From: Rhabditoides inermis
Taxonomy: Eukaryota; Nematoda; Chromadorea; Rhabditida; Rhabditidae
Length of the DNA: 64,000 nucleotides
Direction: 5' to 3'
Assembly: GCA_963966185.1 (NCBI GenBank)
Contig: CAWZYM010000174.1
Location: forward strand, 676,001 to 740,000
How positions within the stretch are numbered: the first letter of the stretch is position 1; each line of letters opens with the position of its first letter. Below, in pieces: positions 1 to 12,527 of the stretch. The notes under the pieces are model-generated. The model was not told where the DNA came from, did not search any database, and saw only the letters and a program-made list of their open reading frames with translations. The position numbers and the translations under genes were made by a program.

Positions 1-162
1 TCCTTGTAGAAAATCACTACTGTTACTAACTTATTCCTTCCACTGATCATCATCCACCACTATCATCGACTACTATTCTCTTCTGAACTGCTTGATTCCT
101 TCTGCCTCTCTCCTCCCTCCCTCCACTCCCTCACCTCCCTCACCTCCCTCTCCCTCTTGCAG

Positions 163-3100
163 GCCATTTCCCGTAGCGTCGCCTCTCTGGCGCCCGAGAA
201 GATGTTCGCACTCATGCAGCAGATGAAGGTACGTACGGGTTTAAAAAATCTGGTTGCAAATATGTTTCACGATCGTGATGCAGTTCAATGTCCACAAGTG
301 ACCATAATATGTCCAGTGATCCAGTCCTATAATCTCATTTTTATTTGTGTTAGTTTGTCACTATACGTTTCATTGTCAAAATATAGTGAATGAACTGGAT
401 TGTGAATCAATGGATCCTCTCTTCGTCGCAACTTTCACCGTCAAGATATATTCCAAATTCTAATGTAAAATATGGCCATACATGCAATCCTATGTCCGAG
501 CATCTGATATTTTCATATGTGTTACTCAATGTGACTTCACTCTCTCAATATGTTTAAGTGTCAAAAAAATAGTCAATGAACTGAATTGTGACTCATGTCA
601 ATGGATCTTTGTTCAAAATATTGATATGTATATGTTTGCAGGAAGTGGTGCGTTCGAACTCTATGGAGGCGAAGAACATGCTCATGTCGAACCCTCAGCT
701 TGCCTATGCGCTCCTTCAGGTCGGTGGTTACTGTAGTTACATTAAATCGCGATGTGCCGTATTACCGTCATGTTCCACTATGTTGTAATATCATGCGAAC
801 ATGTATCACATTTGTTCTGGGGGAAAATGCATGTTCGCACGTTTCTTATTCGAGCTTCAGGTAATATATGGGGGCAAAATATGTGGCTGTAATAAGTGGT
901 GCACTTCCCTCTCGCATTCCAGGCGCAAGTGGCGACCTTACCGTAATTTACATTACCATGAAACCATGTGCTACTTGATTCGAGACAAATATTCTGATTC
1001 TTATTCTGATTGCTTTGCAGGCTCAAGTGGTGATGCGCATCGTGGACCCGCAGGTGGCGATCGCCATGCTCCACCGGGAGACGCCCCACAACCACGCGCC
1101 CTTCCACCAGCAGGCAGGCATGGGTGGGTGGTCCTTCTGACCTTCTCACGCCTGATTCTGTTCTGAATGGAAGTTTGGAATGTTCTGATTCTGAATTAGC
1201 CTTATGGTGGTGTTTGTTGAAACCAGAGAACGAATTGTGCAACAAATGATCGTCCATGATTGACTGACCGGTGTTGCTTATTTTGCGTGGTGGTTGGTAC
1301 AGTTCATTTTTTTCGTATTTTTTATGACTGAAAACTCAAATAAACTATAAACCGAATTACACATACAATAACTAATCAGGCTTTACTTTTCTTGATACAT
1401 ATTTCGATCGGATACAATCAACATTCAACAATCAACCGCGTCTGTGCTGGACACGGGTCTGGATGCTGGATCATTGTGCATGACTGTGTCAATGTGTCTC
1501 ATGTGCGATTGCAGGCAACATGCTGCCTCCCGCGTCGTCGCTGCCCCCTCCCGTCTCGCACCAGCAGCCCCCGATCGCCGTTCCCGTGTCGGCCATGCAG
1601 CCCCCGCAGTTTGCACCCCCGCCAGCCATGCCCGGCATGAACATTGGTCAGTCGGATGTGGTAGCCTGGCAAACGATATCAGTTTCAGTAATTCAGTCAG
1701 TTTTGTTTGTTCTTTACAAACTTCTTCACGATATCACTCATGTCAGGCATGCCCATCGATCAGTCAGATTTGTTGGCATTTCACAAACTTCTGTCCTTCC
1801 CACCTTCTGTGTCACCTCTTTGATAATCCTGTCATTCTGATTTACAAACTTATCGATATGAAATCGATATCCGTCATGCCAGGCATGGCCATCGATCAGT
1901 GTGTTAGAAGTTAGCACTTTTCGGTAGTATATGATGTCATTATTGCACAAATAGTCATTAGTCGGTTAGTTGTTTATTAGTGGTTTCACAGTGGTAATCA
2001 CGCAGTATTGCTTTGACAATTTCTTCTTGAAGATAGTGTGCAAGCGAAGCGTATAGTCACTGGTAATATTATTATTAGTTTTGCCTGTCCGCGTATCCAA
2101 TGTGGGGGGAGGTGGGTTATCGCATGTGATGGTGTGATACTCGATTCCCTAGTATCTGCTTGTTGCGTCGCTAGAGCGCGCTAGATTCACGTGTATTCGA
2201 ATTTCGAATTTCGATAGCGTGTGCGGAAGTCTTTTGAGTGTAAGAGAGTGGGGCGACACGATAAACGTCACACAATCTTCACTCTATCGAAAACAGGGGC
2301 GACGTGTGCACAATGAAATCTGCAACGAGGCGTATGACGATTTGACTGCTGTGATTCCTCTCATCTCATTAGTATCCCCGCACACACACACTCATTAACC
2401 AGTATATATTGTAAGATTTGGATAGAAGAGAGTAAACATGATGTGGTGCCATGAGCGGCAGCCTAAAATGATGAATCATAAGAGAAAAAGAGATTAGATG
2501 AGTGTGCATACACACGTCACGACACATGGCTTCTTCTGCTCTTGCAACACTCGTTTGTTGTTTTCATAACCCACGACGGCTTATCTTGGATGCATACGTA
2601 GCGGTTGACCGTGGACGCCTGAATCGCTGAAACAAGTTGCGTAAGAGGCTGAGAGACGCCGTGTCTCGGAGAGAGAGAGAGAGAGAGAGAGAGTGTGTCA
2701 ACATCTGGAGACGCGTGGGTTAGTCACGTCCCTCGACATTCCTCGGCTTGCAGAGAGGATGTGCGGAATAGCCCCCATTATACTACTCACTGGGGGTCCT
2801 GGAAGTCGTCTTCCGCCAACTTGACTGGAGTGACTACGGCCTTCGAGTGGACGGAGAGAAGCTGAACCATCTGCGCTTCGCTGACGACATTGTGCTGATC
2901 ACCGAGACCACGGCAGATGCTGAACGGATGCTGAACGAGCTGAACACGGAGAGCGATAAGGCCGGGCTGCGCATCAACATCGGCAAGACGCAGTTCATCC
3001 GAAACGAGCAGGCTGCCGCTGGGACTATCCACCTTTCCGGGCAGGCAATCGAAGAGGTGGAGGAGTACATCTACCTCGGACGGGCCATAAACGCAAAGAA

Positions 3101-6030
3101 CAAGGAGAACGCAGGATGGGCGGCATTTGGCAATATCAAGGAGACACTGGGCACGCTGAACGACAAACACCTCAAAGCGAACCTCTTCAACACGTGCGTA
3201 CTCCCCGCACTGTGTTACGGCTCGGAGACGTGGGCCTACATTACCACCACGCTCGGTCGCATCCAGACCGCACACCGCGCAATGGAGCGACAGATGCTGG
3301 GATACTCACTCTATCGGCAGCGAGACGAGGGACTGAGCAGCGAGGACATGCGGGCAAGATCCGCGTTTACCAACCCAACCTCCTACATGGCGCGCAGCAA
3401 ACATAGATGGGCCGGACACATACAAAGGAGGACGGACGGGCGATGGACACGGGCGACTACCGATTGGAGGCCGCGCAACGTCACTCGAGAACCCGGACGG
3501 CCGCCAACCCGCTGGGCAGATTCTGTCCGCAATAATACGAAACTGTTCTATGGGCGCAGGAACGACTACAAGCAGTGGGCAACTGCAGCTCGAGACCGTT
3601 CACTGTGGCGAAAGATGGGCTCCGCGCTTGCAAGCTGAAGGAGCATTCGTATTCAAGTATTCAAGTATAGTATTCAAGTATTCAAGTACTACTCACGTCG
3701 ACGCTCCCGTGCAGAAGATGCAACTATTTTTGATCATGCGCGTCAACGAATCGATAGTTGCGTTTTTCCTGAAAGTATACTGGGATCAGATGTGTATGAG
3801 TCATCGTAGGTTCCCCGTACTGATGACTTAGCTCGATGCCCCGAAACAAGGCTAACTAGAGGAAGTGTTCAGTGATGCTGTTCCAGTATTTCTTGACCGA
3901 AAAGTGTATGTAATTCAACGAAAGTTCTGATTGGTAGCGTGGACCGTAGCGTAATGAGGAGTAATGAGTAAGATGATTCATTGTGTTCTTGTGTTTCTGA
4001 AGTTAATCAGTTGTGCGTTTCTAATTTTATTAAATATGATGTGGGAAAGAGTGCATTATGTGTTTGAAAATAAAATGAAAACGTACCGGACTAAAATAAA
4101 AAAAAACACGAAATCGTAATTATATGTTAGCGTCACTCAAGCAATTAGAAAGTTATCGACATTTCAACGGAAGCGGCAATCCGTTAATGTACCTCTACAG
4201 TACTTGTGCAACTATAATTTTTCGAATTCTCGAATTTATCGCCGAAATTACTTTCTTTTTATTGAGAAATTGAATCCTTTATATCCATAGCAACTTCTAG
4301 GCTATTTTGTAGCAAATGATTGTTAGTGATGGACAGTTCTCATGCCTTATCGTAAAATTAACTCACGTGCCTACGAATAGTTATTTCTAATTCATAATGA
4401 TAAACATAATAATTGTACATGAGTCTCCCTGTTTGTCATAAAAACACATACAGTTCTGTTTTCGCTATAAGTCGCACGTTTTGAGGTAGACTAGAGTAAG
4501 ACGGGAGGTCAGCTTTCGCCAAAAGCAAAACGAGAAAGTTATCATCGTATTCGTATGCGAACTATAAGAGAGATTCATCAAAGTACTATCGCTCGGGAGT
4601 AGACTATAGTATCACGATTTCACCTCGAGCTCGAGCATATCAGAATTGTACGAATAAAAGTATCCGGAAGCGTGTAAACTTCTGTCTGACTATGTCGAAT
4701 CACTTGAGCCATGTTGTGTGTTGCAGGCGGCCCGGTGCACCACCGTCCGCCCGTGTCTGGCTACGGCGCTCCCCCTGTCTCGTCCGGCTACCCCCACCAC
4801 ATGCCTCCGCCCGTTGTGTCCGCCGCCCCTGCCCCGGCTGCCGCCGCCGCCGCTCCCGCCGACCTATCGGCTGACGAAGCACAGAACGCGCAGCTACTCG
4901 TGCAGGTGAGACGGGGCGGGTGAGGATTGAGCACAGTGACGCACTACTTATTCGTCTTCAGGCGTATTGAATCCTGGGGAGAATGGTATCTGCGAATCGG
5001 ATGTTTTTGCTGCTTATAGGACTTTACGTTGTTTCCAGTACATTACAATACAGTACAGTACATTTGTGCCTCTGGGCAGTTTTCTGCGTTGGAGTGGTTC
5101 TTGCATTAGTTAGGTTGGTGTATAGTCGGATTGGATCCTATATGCCATCCGTGACATTTCACATGTTGTGCAGTTTTGTGCAACACAACGTGTATGTCTT
5201 CAAATTTCCAAAACGCTTCCATGGGAAGGAATCGAACCCGTGGACAGTTCGCAGCGATTGTGCATTAACGGCGCGCACTACCACTGCGCCATAGAGGCAG
5301 TGGTTCGGAGATCGAAGAGAGAGCACTTGTAGCTCCACTGGCCTCTTCAGTGTACAATGATGAAAGATAACGAGCAAACATATCTTCGAAATTCAATGCC
5401 TCTCAGTATGAGCCTCAATGGCGCAGTGGTTGAGCGCGCCGCCAGCGTGCAATCGCTGCGAGCTTCCCGCGGGTTCGATCCTTCTAATGAAAGCGTTTTG
5501 GATCTTTGAAGACATACACGTTGTGTTGCACAAAACTGCACAACATGTGAAATGTCTCGGATGGCATATAGGATCCAATCCAACTATAAAGAGCGAATAC
5601 TCTGTAGCATGACTGACTTGCATTTATGCGCTTATTCGATCAGTCACTGACGCCAAAGTATCATTTGATTTCCACCCCGCTTTCTGAAAATGTAGTGACT
5701 AGCTGACTGGAGTGAATGAGATTATACGGCTTTTGTCACTTGCATCACACACACACACACTACTTGAACTATGAACACGCTTCTTTTTCACCTTCACCTG
5801 CAATCGTCTGTAACAGAAATTCAGACATCAGTGTTTTGTGTGGGCTGTTTGTTGTTGCCATTTAGTTACAAATAGGAAAACTGAAGAGTGAATTACAAAC
5901 TACAATTTCTATTTTTTAAAGTTATTTCCAGGTGCTGCAACTTCGCGAGGAGGAGATTGCGATGCTACCGCCGGGCGACCGAGAGAAGGTGATCGAGCTG
6001 CGCAACCAGCTGCGCAACACGGTCCAGTAA
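163..6030 (+). CDS. cpf-2: Cleavage stimulation factor subunit 2 (CstF-64), 3' part
   Basis: Exons: 163-228, 642-719, 1021-1123, 1515-1646, 4727-4905, 5932-6030; the gene starts left of the window, so the RNA-recognition motif is not seen. The first three exons encode the CstF-64 hinge that binds CstF-77 and symplekin: an AISRSVASLAPEKMF run, then NPQLAYALLQ and AQVVMRIVDP, nearly identical to animal CstF-64. The next two exons are Pro/Gly/Ala-rich. The last 45 residues form the C-terminal helical domain (LLVQVLQLREEEIAMLPPGD), ending at TAA 6028-6030. The family binds the GU-rich element downstream of the cleavage site during mRNA 3'-end formation in the nucleus. I see no repeated MEARA-type pentapeptides as in vertebrates. 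Introns are unusually long and host mobile DNA. No AATAAA is visible within 500 bases after the stop. Very confident of the family; exon phases all agree. Confidence 0.95.
1628..1910 (+). repeat. Three degenerate copies of an exon-end/donor segment
   Basis: The end of the fourth CstF-64 exon in the window and its donor (1628-1680, ATGCCCGGCATGAACATTGG then TCAGTCGGAT) recurs at 1739-1790 and, shorter, at 1876-1907. All copies keep a GGCATG..CAT..ATCAGT core. The downstream copies lie in the intron. They look like tandem duplication of the exon end with decay; they could act as decoy or alternative junctions, which cannot be decided here. Confidence 0.6.
2806..3690 (+). mobile_element. 5'-truncated RTE-type non-LTR retrotransposon
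   Basis: An open frame running to TGA 3636-3638 encodes the C-terminal part of a reverse transcriptase: the catalytic box FADDIVLITE near the start, then LRINIGKTQF, a YIYLGRAINA segment and the ETWA / WAGHIQRR / GRPPTRW motifs typical of RTE-like elements. The N-terminal endonuclease and fingers are absent, and the reading begins without a start codon around 2806, as expected for 5' truncation. Downstream of the stop (about 3647-3690) are repeats of GTATTCAA that look like the element's own 3' tail. It sits in sense orientation in the CstF-64 intron and is a dead copy. Confidence 0.85.
3691..4726 (+). other. Intron remainder, no feature seen
   Basis: AT-rich DNA between the RTE fragment and the next CstF-64 exon. 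I found no open frame with coding character, no structural RNA and no clear repeat. Confidence 0.6.
5121..5588. repeat. Foldback element with a tRNA-like sequence in each arm
   Basis: Arms 5121-5298 and 5412-5588 are inverted copies about 178 bp long with roughly 85 percent identity by eye; the loop is about 113 bp. The inner end of each arm carries a tRNA-like block with an intact A box (TGGCGCAGTGG) and B box (GGTTCGATCC in the right arm, GGTTCGATTCC in the left). The blocks point outwards, left on minus and right on plus. Acceptor and anticodon stems do not form, so these are not working tRNA genes. The element lies in the last CstF-64 intron. Confidence 0.75.
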
Positions 6031-6597
6031 GCCCCGCCCAACCGCGCCACGCCCCCTCTATCCCTATGACCGATCCTCACTATGTTTGTTCTGTTCACGT
6101 TGTTATGTTATCTGGTGTCGAGAGTCGAGTAAATGTGTTCGTCAGTTTTTATTCATTCGAGAACGCTCAGTTCTAATTGGCCGCGTTAGACGGGGAAGCA
6201 AAGCAGGGAGAGAGAGGGAGGGCGAACTTGTTAGGTTTGCAGTAATCCGAGTTTCCGGAATGCGAGAAGGAATGATGGAATGATTAGCCTCGTCCCACGC
6301 ACATTTGTGACTCTCCAGCAAATTACCCCAATCCCAAAAAGGTCACGCCAGACAACACCGTATTCTGTTTATTAAACTGAGTGTACGACGAGTGATACTG
6401 TATGATACAGTACGCCCAAGAGGAGAGAGAAAGGAGGGAGGGATGCTGCTGCTGCTGTGATGGTCGATGGGTACTGTACAGGTGGTGGAGGTGTGCCTAG
6501 GTGGAGAGAGAGGCCTGCAAGGGAGGGGAGGGTTAGAGAGAGAGAGAGGGAGAGAGAGAGAGAGAGAGAGGGAGAGAGAGGGAGCCTCACCCTTTGT
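6031..6597. other. Convergent 3' regions of cpf-2 and pdf-2
   Basis: Contains both 3' UTRs. A (GA)n tract lies at about 6535-6585, just beyond the pdf-2 stop. No further gene is seen. Confidence 0.6.
6368..6373 (-). terminator. Poly(A) signal AATAAA for pdf-2
   Basis: AATAAA on the minus strand, about 225 bases after the pdf-2 stop codon and the first such hexamer on that strand. Confidence 0.5.
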
Positions 6598-7694
6598 TCA
6601 CCGCCGTCCAACGTCTCCCAGCCTGTCGAGTGTGCCAAAGTTCTTGAGAATGTGATTGACGACTTCGGCGTTGTTTCGCTTCACCTGAAATGAATGTTAG
6701 AATTTTGTTAATATTCAACTTATACAGTTTATTTTGTTTTTTTGAATGTATTACATGATTATTGATAATGTGTCGTATCTCGTATTCGCGAAACCCTAAC
6801 GTAGTCTTTGCGTCAGAGAGAAAGAGAGAGGGGCTGGTAATAAAGAGTTCTGTGATGCAGTTTGCTGCGCTCCCATGCAGATCTCCCTTCCTTCCTTTCT
6901 TCCTTTCTTACTTTTTTCCAACATGCCTACAATCGGGGTGTGTTAGCGTTGTTATTGTGTTAATTTTTCCAGATACAGCAATTACGCCGCTGACTTGTTA
7001 TAATGGATTTTGAAAACTCACTTAGAGCGATTGCCTTTGCAAAAAGAGTCATTGCCAGTCAGGTCTGGAGATATATCTAATCTAAAGGTGAAAAGATACC
7101 AAAAAGCTCTCATTTCGGCGCTAGCCCCATTCATCAACTTCGTCGCGTTTGCCATACACACAGAAATGATGCGTAATTAAGACGAGTTGCCACGCGAGAG
7201 ATGAAAAAACGCTCGAATTCGCTAACGACATGCAAACATGTGACTCGAGCTCATTAGACCATTTTGAGCGCCGGCCAAAACAATACGAAGAAACACGATT
7301 TCCACAGTATGCTCATCGATATTACTCTCTGGGGGTGAGACACTTACATTTGTGAAAAAGATAGTCGTGGCTATTTGAGTTCACATACATACAAACTGTG
7401 TTGCATACCTGCGAGTGGAAGGCTGATCGGAACTCTGGCATTCGGCTCATCAGGTGTCGGATGTACTGCGGGCTCATCTGCAACAAGTCAATGCTCGGGC
7501 ACTCTCGACAAGTTTCGCACATTGAAATGTGAAATCTCTGACTGAGCGATCTTTTGAGCTAGTTCGAAAGCATCTCGAAAATCTCAGGGAAGCAGACAAA
7601 CCTGTCGTTTGACTTGATCGTTCTGTTGAGCAGCCACGACGCACACAGCCAGCGCAGCGAGCAAGAACTGCACCACAACCCGAGAAAACTGCAT
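6598..7694 (-). CDS. pdf-2: Pigment-dispersing factor PDF-2 neuropeptide precursor
   Basis: Exons 7602-7694, 7409-7477, 6598-6684; 82 residues. Residues 1-22 are a signal peptide (MQFSRVVVQFLLAALAVCVV..). A KR site at residues 29-30 precedes a 25-residue spacer peptide beginning QMSPQYIRHL, and a second KR precedes the mature peptide: NNAEVVNHILKNFG, then TLDRLGDV, a glycine for C-terminal amidation and RR before the stop. This matches C. elegans PDF-2 except Thr for Ala after FG (comparison from memory). The mature peptide would be secreted from neurons and act on the class B receptor PDFR-1, which controls locomotor states. The start is the first ATG after a TTTCAG acceptor, which could be a trans-splice site or a 5' UTR intron. 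A TATA box lies about 100 bases upstream. Introns are 131 and 724 bases. Confidence 0.96.
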
Positions 7695-7793
7695 TCCCTG
7701 AAACACATCACAGTACTTTTGAGTATATAGTAATCACAGAACATACACACACATACAAACTAAACGAGCAGCGGCTGAGGGACTCCCGGGGCT

Positions 7794-7801
7794 CTTTTAT
7801 A
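7794..7801 (-). promoter_or_regulatory. TATA box of pdf-2
   Basis: TATAAAAG on the minus strand in a GC-rich setting, about 100 bases upstream of the pdf-2 ATG, with room for a short 5' UTR exon before the TTTCAG acceptor at 7698. Confidence 0.55.
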
Positions 7802-9476
7802 GGCAGCAGATTGTGGGTGGGCGGGGTTAAATCACACAGAGAGAGGCGGAGGCGTCCCCTGACAAGAAGAAGAAGGAGAAGGAGAAGGAAGAGGAGGAGG
7901 AGGAGGAGGAGGAGGAGGAGACAGAACCATCGTCGACGTCGCGACTGAGTGTGCCACAAAAAAATTCGAGCAAAGCCACTCTGGGAGGTGCAGAATAATC
8001 CGGGTTCGACGAGATCTCTCCGGCTTTTTTCGGGCAGCCAGCAAAACATGGCTGTTAATGGCCGACTCAAGACGACCTCTTTCGGAGAAAGACGAGTGTG
8101 AGAGTTGGAGAGGAGAACCGTGTGATTGGCTTTGTTAGTTGTGTGAATTATGCGGCCAGTGCCACTGTTGCTTGCAGTGCCGTTCCTGCAACTTCTGGGG
8201 CAACTTTACTGTAACTCGGCTCAAAGTTGAGTTTTTTTTTTTTGACTAGTTTGAACGAGTGTGAAAGTTTTCTTAAATTTCTCAAAACGAGTGTGAAGTC
8301 GGAAAGTGTCATAGGATAGGATATGAAAAAAGGCTACGGTCAAGTGGGAAGACTTTACTCACACCACACAATTCACAGCGGTGTTGCCGACATTGGCAAC
8401 AATGACAATTTCGAGTTTTCGAATCATTAGGAGTAGGCAGTGTGCCTGGCCGCAGTAATGAATTCGAAGAAAACATGAGCATTTGCTCCGTTGGGAATCT
8501 AATAATTAAAACATATTCAAAACATGACATCACACTATATTCAGTTTGACTGATTTTCGATTTGCCTGAGCTTAGAAAATGCCACCCTGCATCCGGCGAA
8601 AATTCACAACACGCAATTTTGATGCGAGATTTGATTGAGGAGGTCTGGTCAAACTGCCGGCAAAACATCAAATTAGATGAGGGACCGGGTCGCTGAGCAG
8701 TCTAGCAAAAATCAACTTGTCATAATATTTCAACCACCATGTTGATCTCAAACGCATCAGAATTGTAATTTCATCAATTACATTGTTTCAAAGTTTCTGT
8801 GTTTTGAGCGTTTTTCATGACTCAAAATTTGAAAAGCAGGAAACTGAGGAAACCGATAATTTTGGACAGCGATGCACTTTAAGGCATATTCTAAATACTT
8901 TGCACTACAATATCGGCATGCGGTGTTTTCGCATCGGCCAGCTTAGCAGGTGCATTTAAAATTCCCAGCTGTTATATGCTGCGTTCCCGAGTTGTTCATG
9001 TACTTCAAAGTAAATTATTCATGATATACAAAGTACAATACACGTGCGTGACAGATCTGAAACGTCGACTTTCTGTTGTCGGTTGAATAATAAATTAGTG
9101 TTATATGTTATGTTTGAACATCTAAAGTCGTTTCTCCGCCCACCGCGCGAAATATTCACGCGCATTGCATAATATGCAATGCCATATTATGGCATGCGGG
9201 TGTTTTCGAAAAGTACGTGCCAGAAAGAAGGTTTCAGAAACGTGTTCCAGAAACTGAAGATTGTTTTGTGAATACACAATAATGAAAATCCTAGTTTCGT
9301 TGACTGTCTTCCAAGCCTTTTTTTGAAGTTCACAAAACAAGTCTCAAGTCTGTGCTCGGAAAACTAATTTGTCTCGTTCTGAAAACAAGGAATCCGTACA
9401 ACCTGCGTACACCTACGCGATAAAAGAAGCCATAGGAATGATACGCTCAAACACCATATCATCAGGAAGAGGGGGC

Positions 9477-9531
<55 letters not shown>

Positions 9532-11107
9532 GGAGAAAGATCACCAGACTCGAAACGAATCCCGGTACACCCACTGCGTTCCTAACCCATACAAACATCG
9601 CAGCACTGTTCATTGATATATATTATTATTTATTATATACACCTGCATCGCAAGTCCACCTGTATCCACCACGCAATTGACTCATTGGCATTGTAAACAT
9701 TGTTATTGTTATGATACCAAGCTAATGATTTGAAACGTACAGCAGTTTACCACTTGTGTTGCTGGGATGGTATCTTCGAACGTACGATGATATACTAATC
9801 AACTAATCAAACGCCAGGTGTGAAAGTGTATGTACAATATTTCATGGGGGGCGGAAGTGAGTCAGAGCGCTGTTTTCCTATTTTAATCCGAACCCGTGCT
9901 GGGAATCACTCATTCCTTCCTCTTCCTACGTCTACGTCCAACTAGAACGTAGAACATTCGCGAACACGCGGGAATACCTAGAACACGCGTGCAACCTACA
10001 AGCTACAACATTCTCAATAGTTTCTTTCAAAACACTTGCCATGCCAACAATACACACCGTGACTCTATGAAATTTGAATGGAATTTTCAGAGTAAAAGTG
10101 ATTCTTCAAACATATTCCCAGCTAGTTTAGCTATAGCTAGGTTGCTGTTGCAATATGCAAAATCGCCAAACGAGTATGCATTACTCATAGCATTGCATAA
10201 CTATACAACAAGAAGACAATTTTCACAGTCGAACGCACATCAATTTCTTGATCAGCTATTATCACATTTTTTCTCCACAGTCTTCTCATTCCTCATTGAT
10301 TTCGATACGCTTTCTCTGTACATCATTTTACTAACGCGTAACACGAGTGAAAATGGAGGGATATTTATATTACGTATTATCAATGATCACATTTCGAAGT
10401 CGAAAACTCAAAACCATCAACGACTGTTCTTTCGGCGAATAATCTTAACAACTTGGAAGTTACTATTATATTATCTTATCTACTCTTTTCGCTTTGTAGG
10501 AGTAGGAGACATGCAATTCGGTCGTTAGTCACCAGAATTCTATGCACCAAATGCTTCTAACTAACATGTGGCCCACTCATACTATCAATTATCAACGCCT
10601 ATTTTCGATGCATACAATATGAAATGTTACATCTTGTTATAGGCCCCATTCCATCGCACGACATTTTCGCATGCCAAACAATGAGGGAGTGACGAGAAAG
10701 TTACGTGAAATCAACGAAATTTTTCTGTTTACGCCCTGTGTTTCTGTAGAGAACGCAATTTAACCTTTTATGTTTTCTGTGTATGTGCGGGGTTAGCCAG
10801 TTTTTCAGAATTGCAAAGTTTTGATTAGAATTCATGCGATTACAAGAGTTTTGTGTTGTTAGAATATATATTGTTTATATTGTTTGAAAAATACCCACGT
10901 AGCACTCTCTCGCAAATATTACGCTATTTAATCAAGTATATAAAATTCATTCAAGGTACACTATTGACTGACAAAGCTGCATTTATTTTTATTTATTTTT
11001 CGAATCTTTCAAGATTTAAAACACAATTTTCAAGTAATTGTAATCATAAGCAATTCATTCTTTTTTATCCGTTTCTATTTCTAACGCGCAGAATAGTGTT
11101 CGTGGAG
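7802..11107. other. Gene-poor region
   Basis: Holds the upstream region of pdf-2, including a GAG/CTC trinucleotide run at 7890-7920, a (GA)n run at 9479-9527 and long AT-rich DNA. An open frame at 9989-10528 (+, 179 codons) has AT-driven composition and no domain I recognise. No RNA gene seen. Confidence 0.5.
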
Positions 11108-11955
11108 TCACTCACTCACTCTCACTCCTCGGCCGATTCTCAGTAGATCATCTGGAGCGTTGTCGCCCCTTAGCCGGCGAGCATCGCGTGAACCAGTTCT
11201 GACCACTTGACGCGGTCTTGTGCCATGTCCATAACAGCGTCCATCCACTGCCCGTTGCGAGTGTTCCAAGCTCTGCGGAACGAAGTGTCTCTCGAGGTAA
11301 CCTTGGCGCGCACGGCAGGCGTGGGCCCGACATCCTCCTTCAGCTTCTCGTCCCATGTGGCGCGTTTCCTTCCTGGGCCTCGTCTTCACTCCGGCGGCGG
11401 TAGTGTGAGCGCAGCTTGCTTCACAATCCGATGGTCTTCTCGTCGCAGCACGTGTCCTAAGAGACGAACGAGAGTTCGTCTCAGACGAACTCTCGTTGCC
11501 GCCACTTGCCGCGAGGAGGTGGGCAGCTTGGACTTTTTGCGCAGGAGACGGGAGTAGATGTTGTTTACATCCCGATACAACTGCGAGTTGTGGCGACGGT
11601 TTGGGTAGAAGTAGCCTAACATCCGGCGCAAGAATTTGCGTTCCGCCGTATCCAGCTTCTCCTCGAGCTTCTTATTGAGAGCCCAAGTACCGGATCTGTA
11701 GAGCATCGCAGGTCGGATGGCGGTGAGGTAGATCCGCAGCTTGACGTGATTGGCGACGCTCGATCTCCACAAAACCTTTTCCAGCGAATTGAACGCGGAG
11801 CAGGCTTGGGCGATTCGCGTCTCCACATCCTTAGTAAGGTCGGCGACGCTGCTAATCCACGAACCGAGGTAGCGGAAGTTGGTGGTCTGCGCGATCTTCT
11901 CTCCGTAGACATCAATAAGTGTAGGCGTAATAGTTCCTGGATTTTGAACGGGAGT
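11108..11955 (-). pseudogene. RTE-type reverse transcriptase fragment, broken
   Basis: Reading minus from about 11955, the frame gives YLGSWISSVADLTKDVETRI, then ALNKKLEEKLDTAERKFLRR, LLGHVLRRED and, after an in-frame TGA at 11389-11391 (where related proteins have Trp), GPGRKRATWDEKL, ending at TAA 11170-11172. This is the C-terminal tail of an RTE-like reverse transcriptase, different in sequence from the copy at 2806. A GAGT-type repeat tail follows at 11108-11130. The catalytic half is missing. Confidence 0.85.
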
Positions 11956-12527
11956 CTACGGTAGAGTGGGATACGGTAACGGTAGCTTACTCAAATCAAA
12001 ACACATGTAACCCGCTGAGTGAATGACTCGTTTTTGTGAATAAAAATACCGAGTGGATAGACGAGTTTAGGGAGACTGTTTCCGAAGACGACCCGAGTGC
12101 CCAGAAAGACCGATGGAAACGAATTGCTATGGACGCAGACCCGAGACAATGGATGAAGATTTCCTCTCGGTGCTATCACCTTGAAAGCTAAACACTTTAT
12201 CATATGATGCGAGTCCGGATAAATGATTTGATTCGATTTGTAGTTAAACACACATTCATGAACACATTTATCAAAATAATTTCATGCGGCGTGAGTCACA
12301 ATGAACATAATGTGTGATTGACGTTTGTTAGTACTGTATGCTAATTTGGCACTATCACAGCAATTGAGTCAATCATATAAAACAGAAACGGAATGGAATG
12401 TGCCTCTTCCAAAATCAAAGCAGAATCACAAGAGATTATGCGAAAACAACAAAATTCGTTCCTAATGGAGAAAAAGAAAATCGGTGAAACTCAAAATGTG
12501 GAAACCTGGGTGACAATAAAACTTCTT

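Noticed and set aside
7832..8070. Leu/Ser/Pro-rich frames around 7.9 kb
   Set aside because: Products of a GAG/CTC trinucleotide run in the pdf-2 upstream region.
9989..10528. 179-codon plus-strand open frame as a gene
   Set aside because: AT-rich composition, no domain, no signal peptide and no splice context; likely chance.
11386..11826. A host gene of 146 codons
   Set aside because: It is the tail of an RTE reverse transcriptase with an in-frame stop and a missing N-terminal half.
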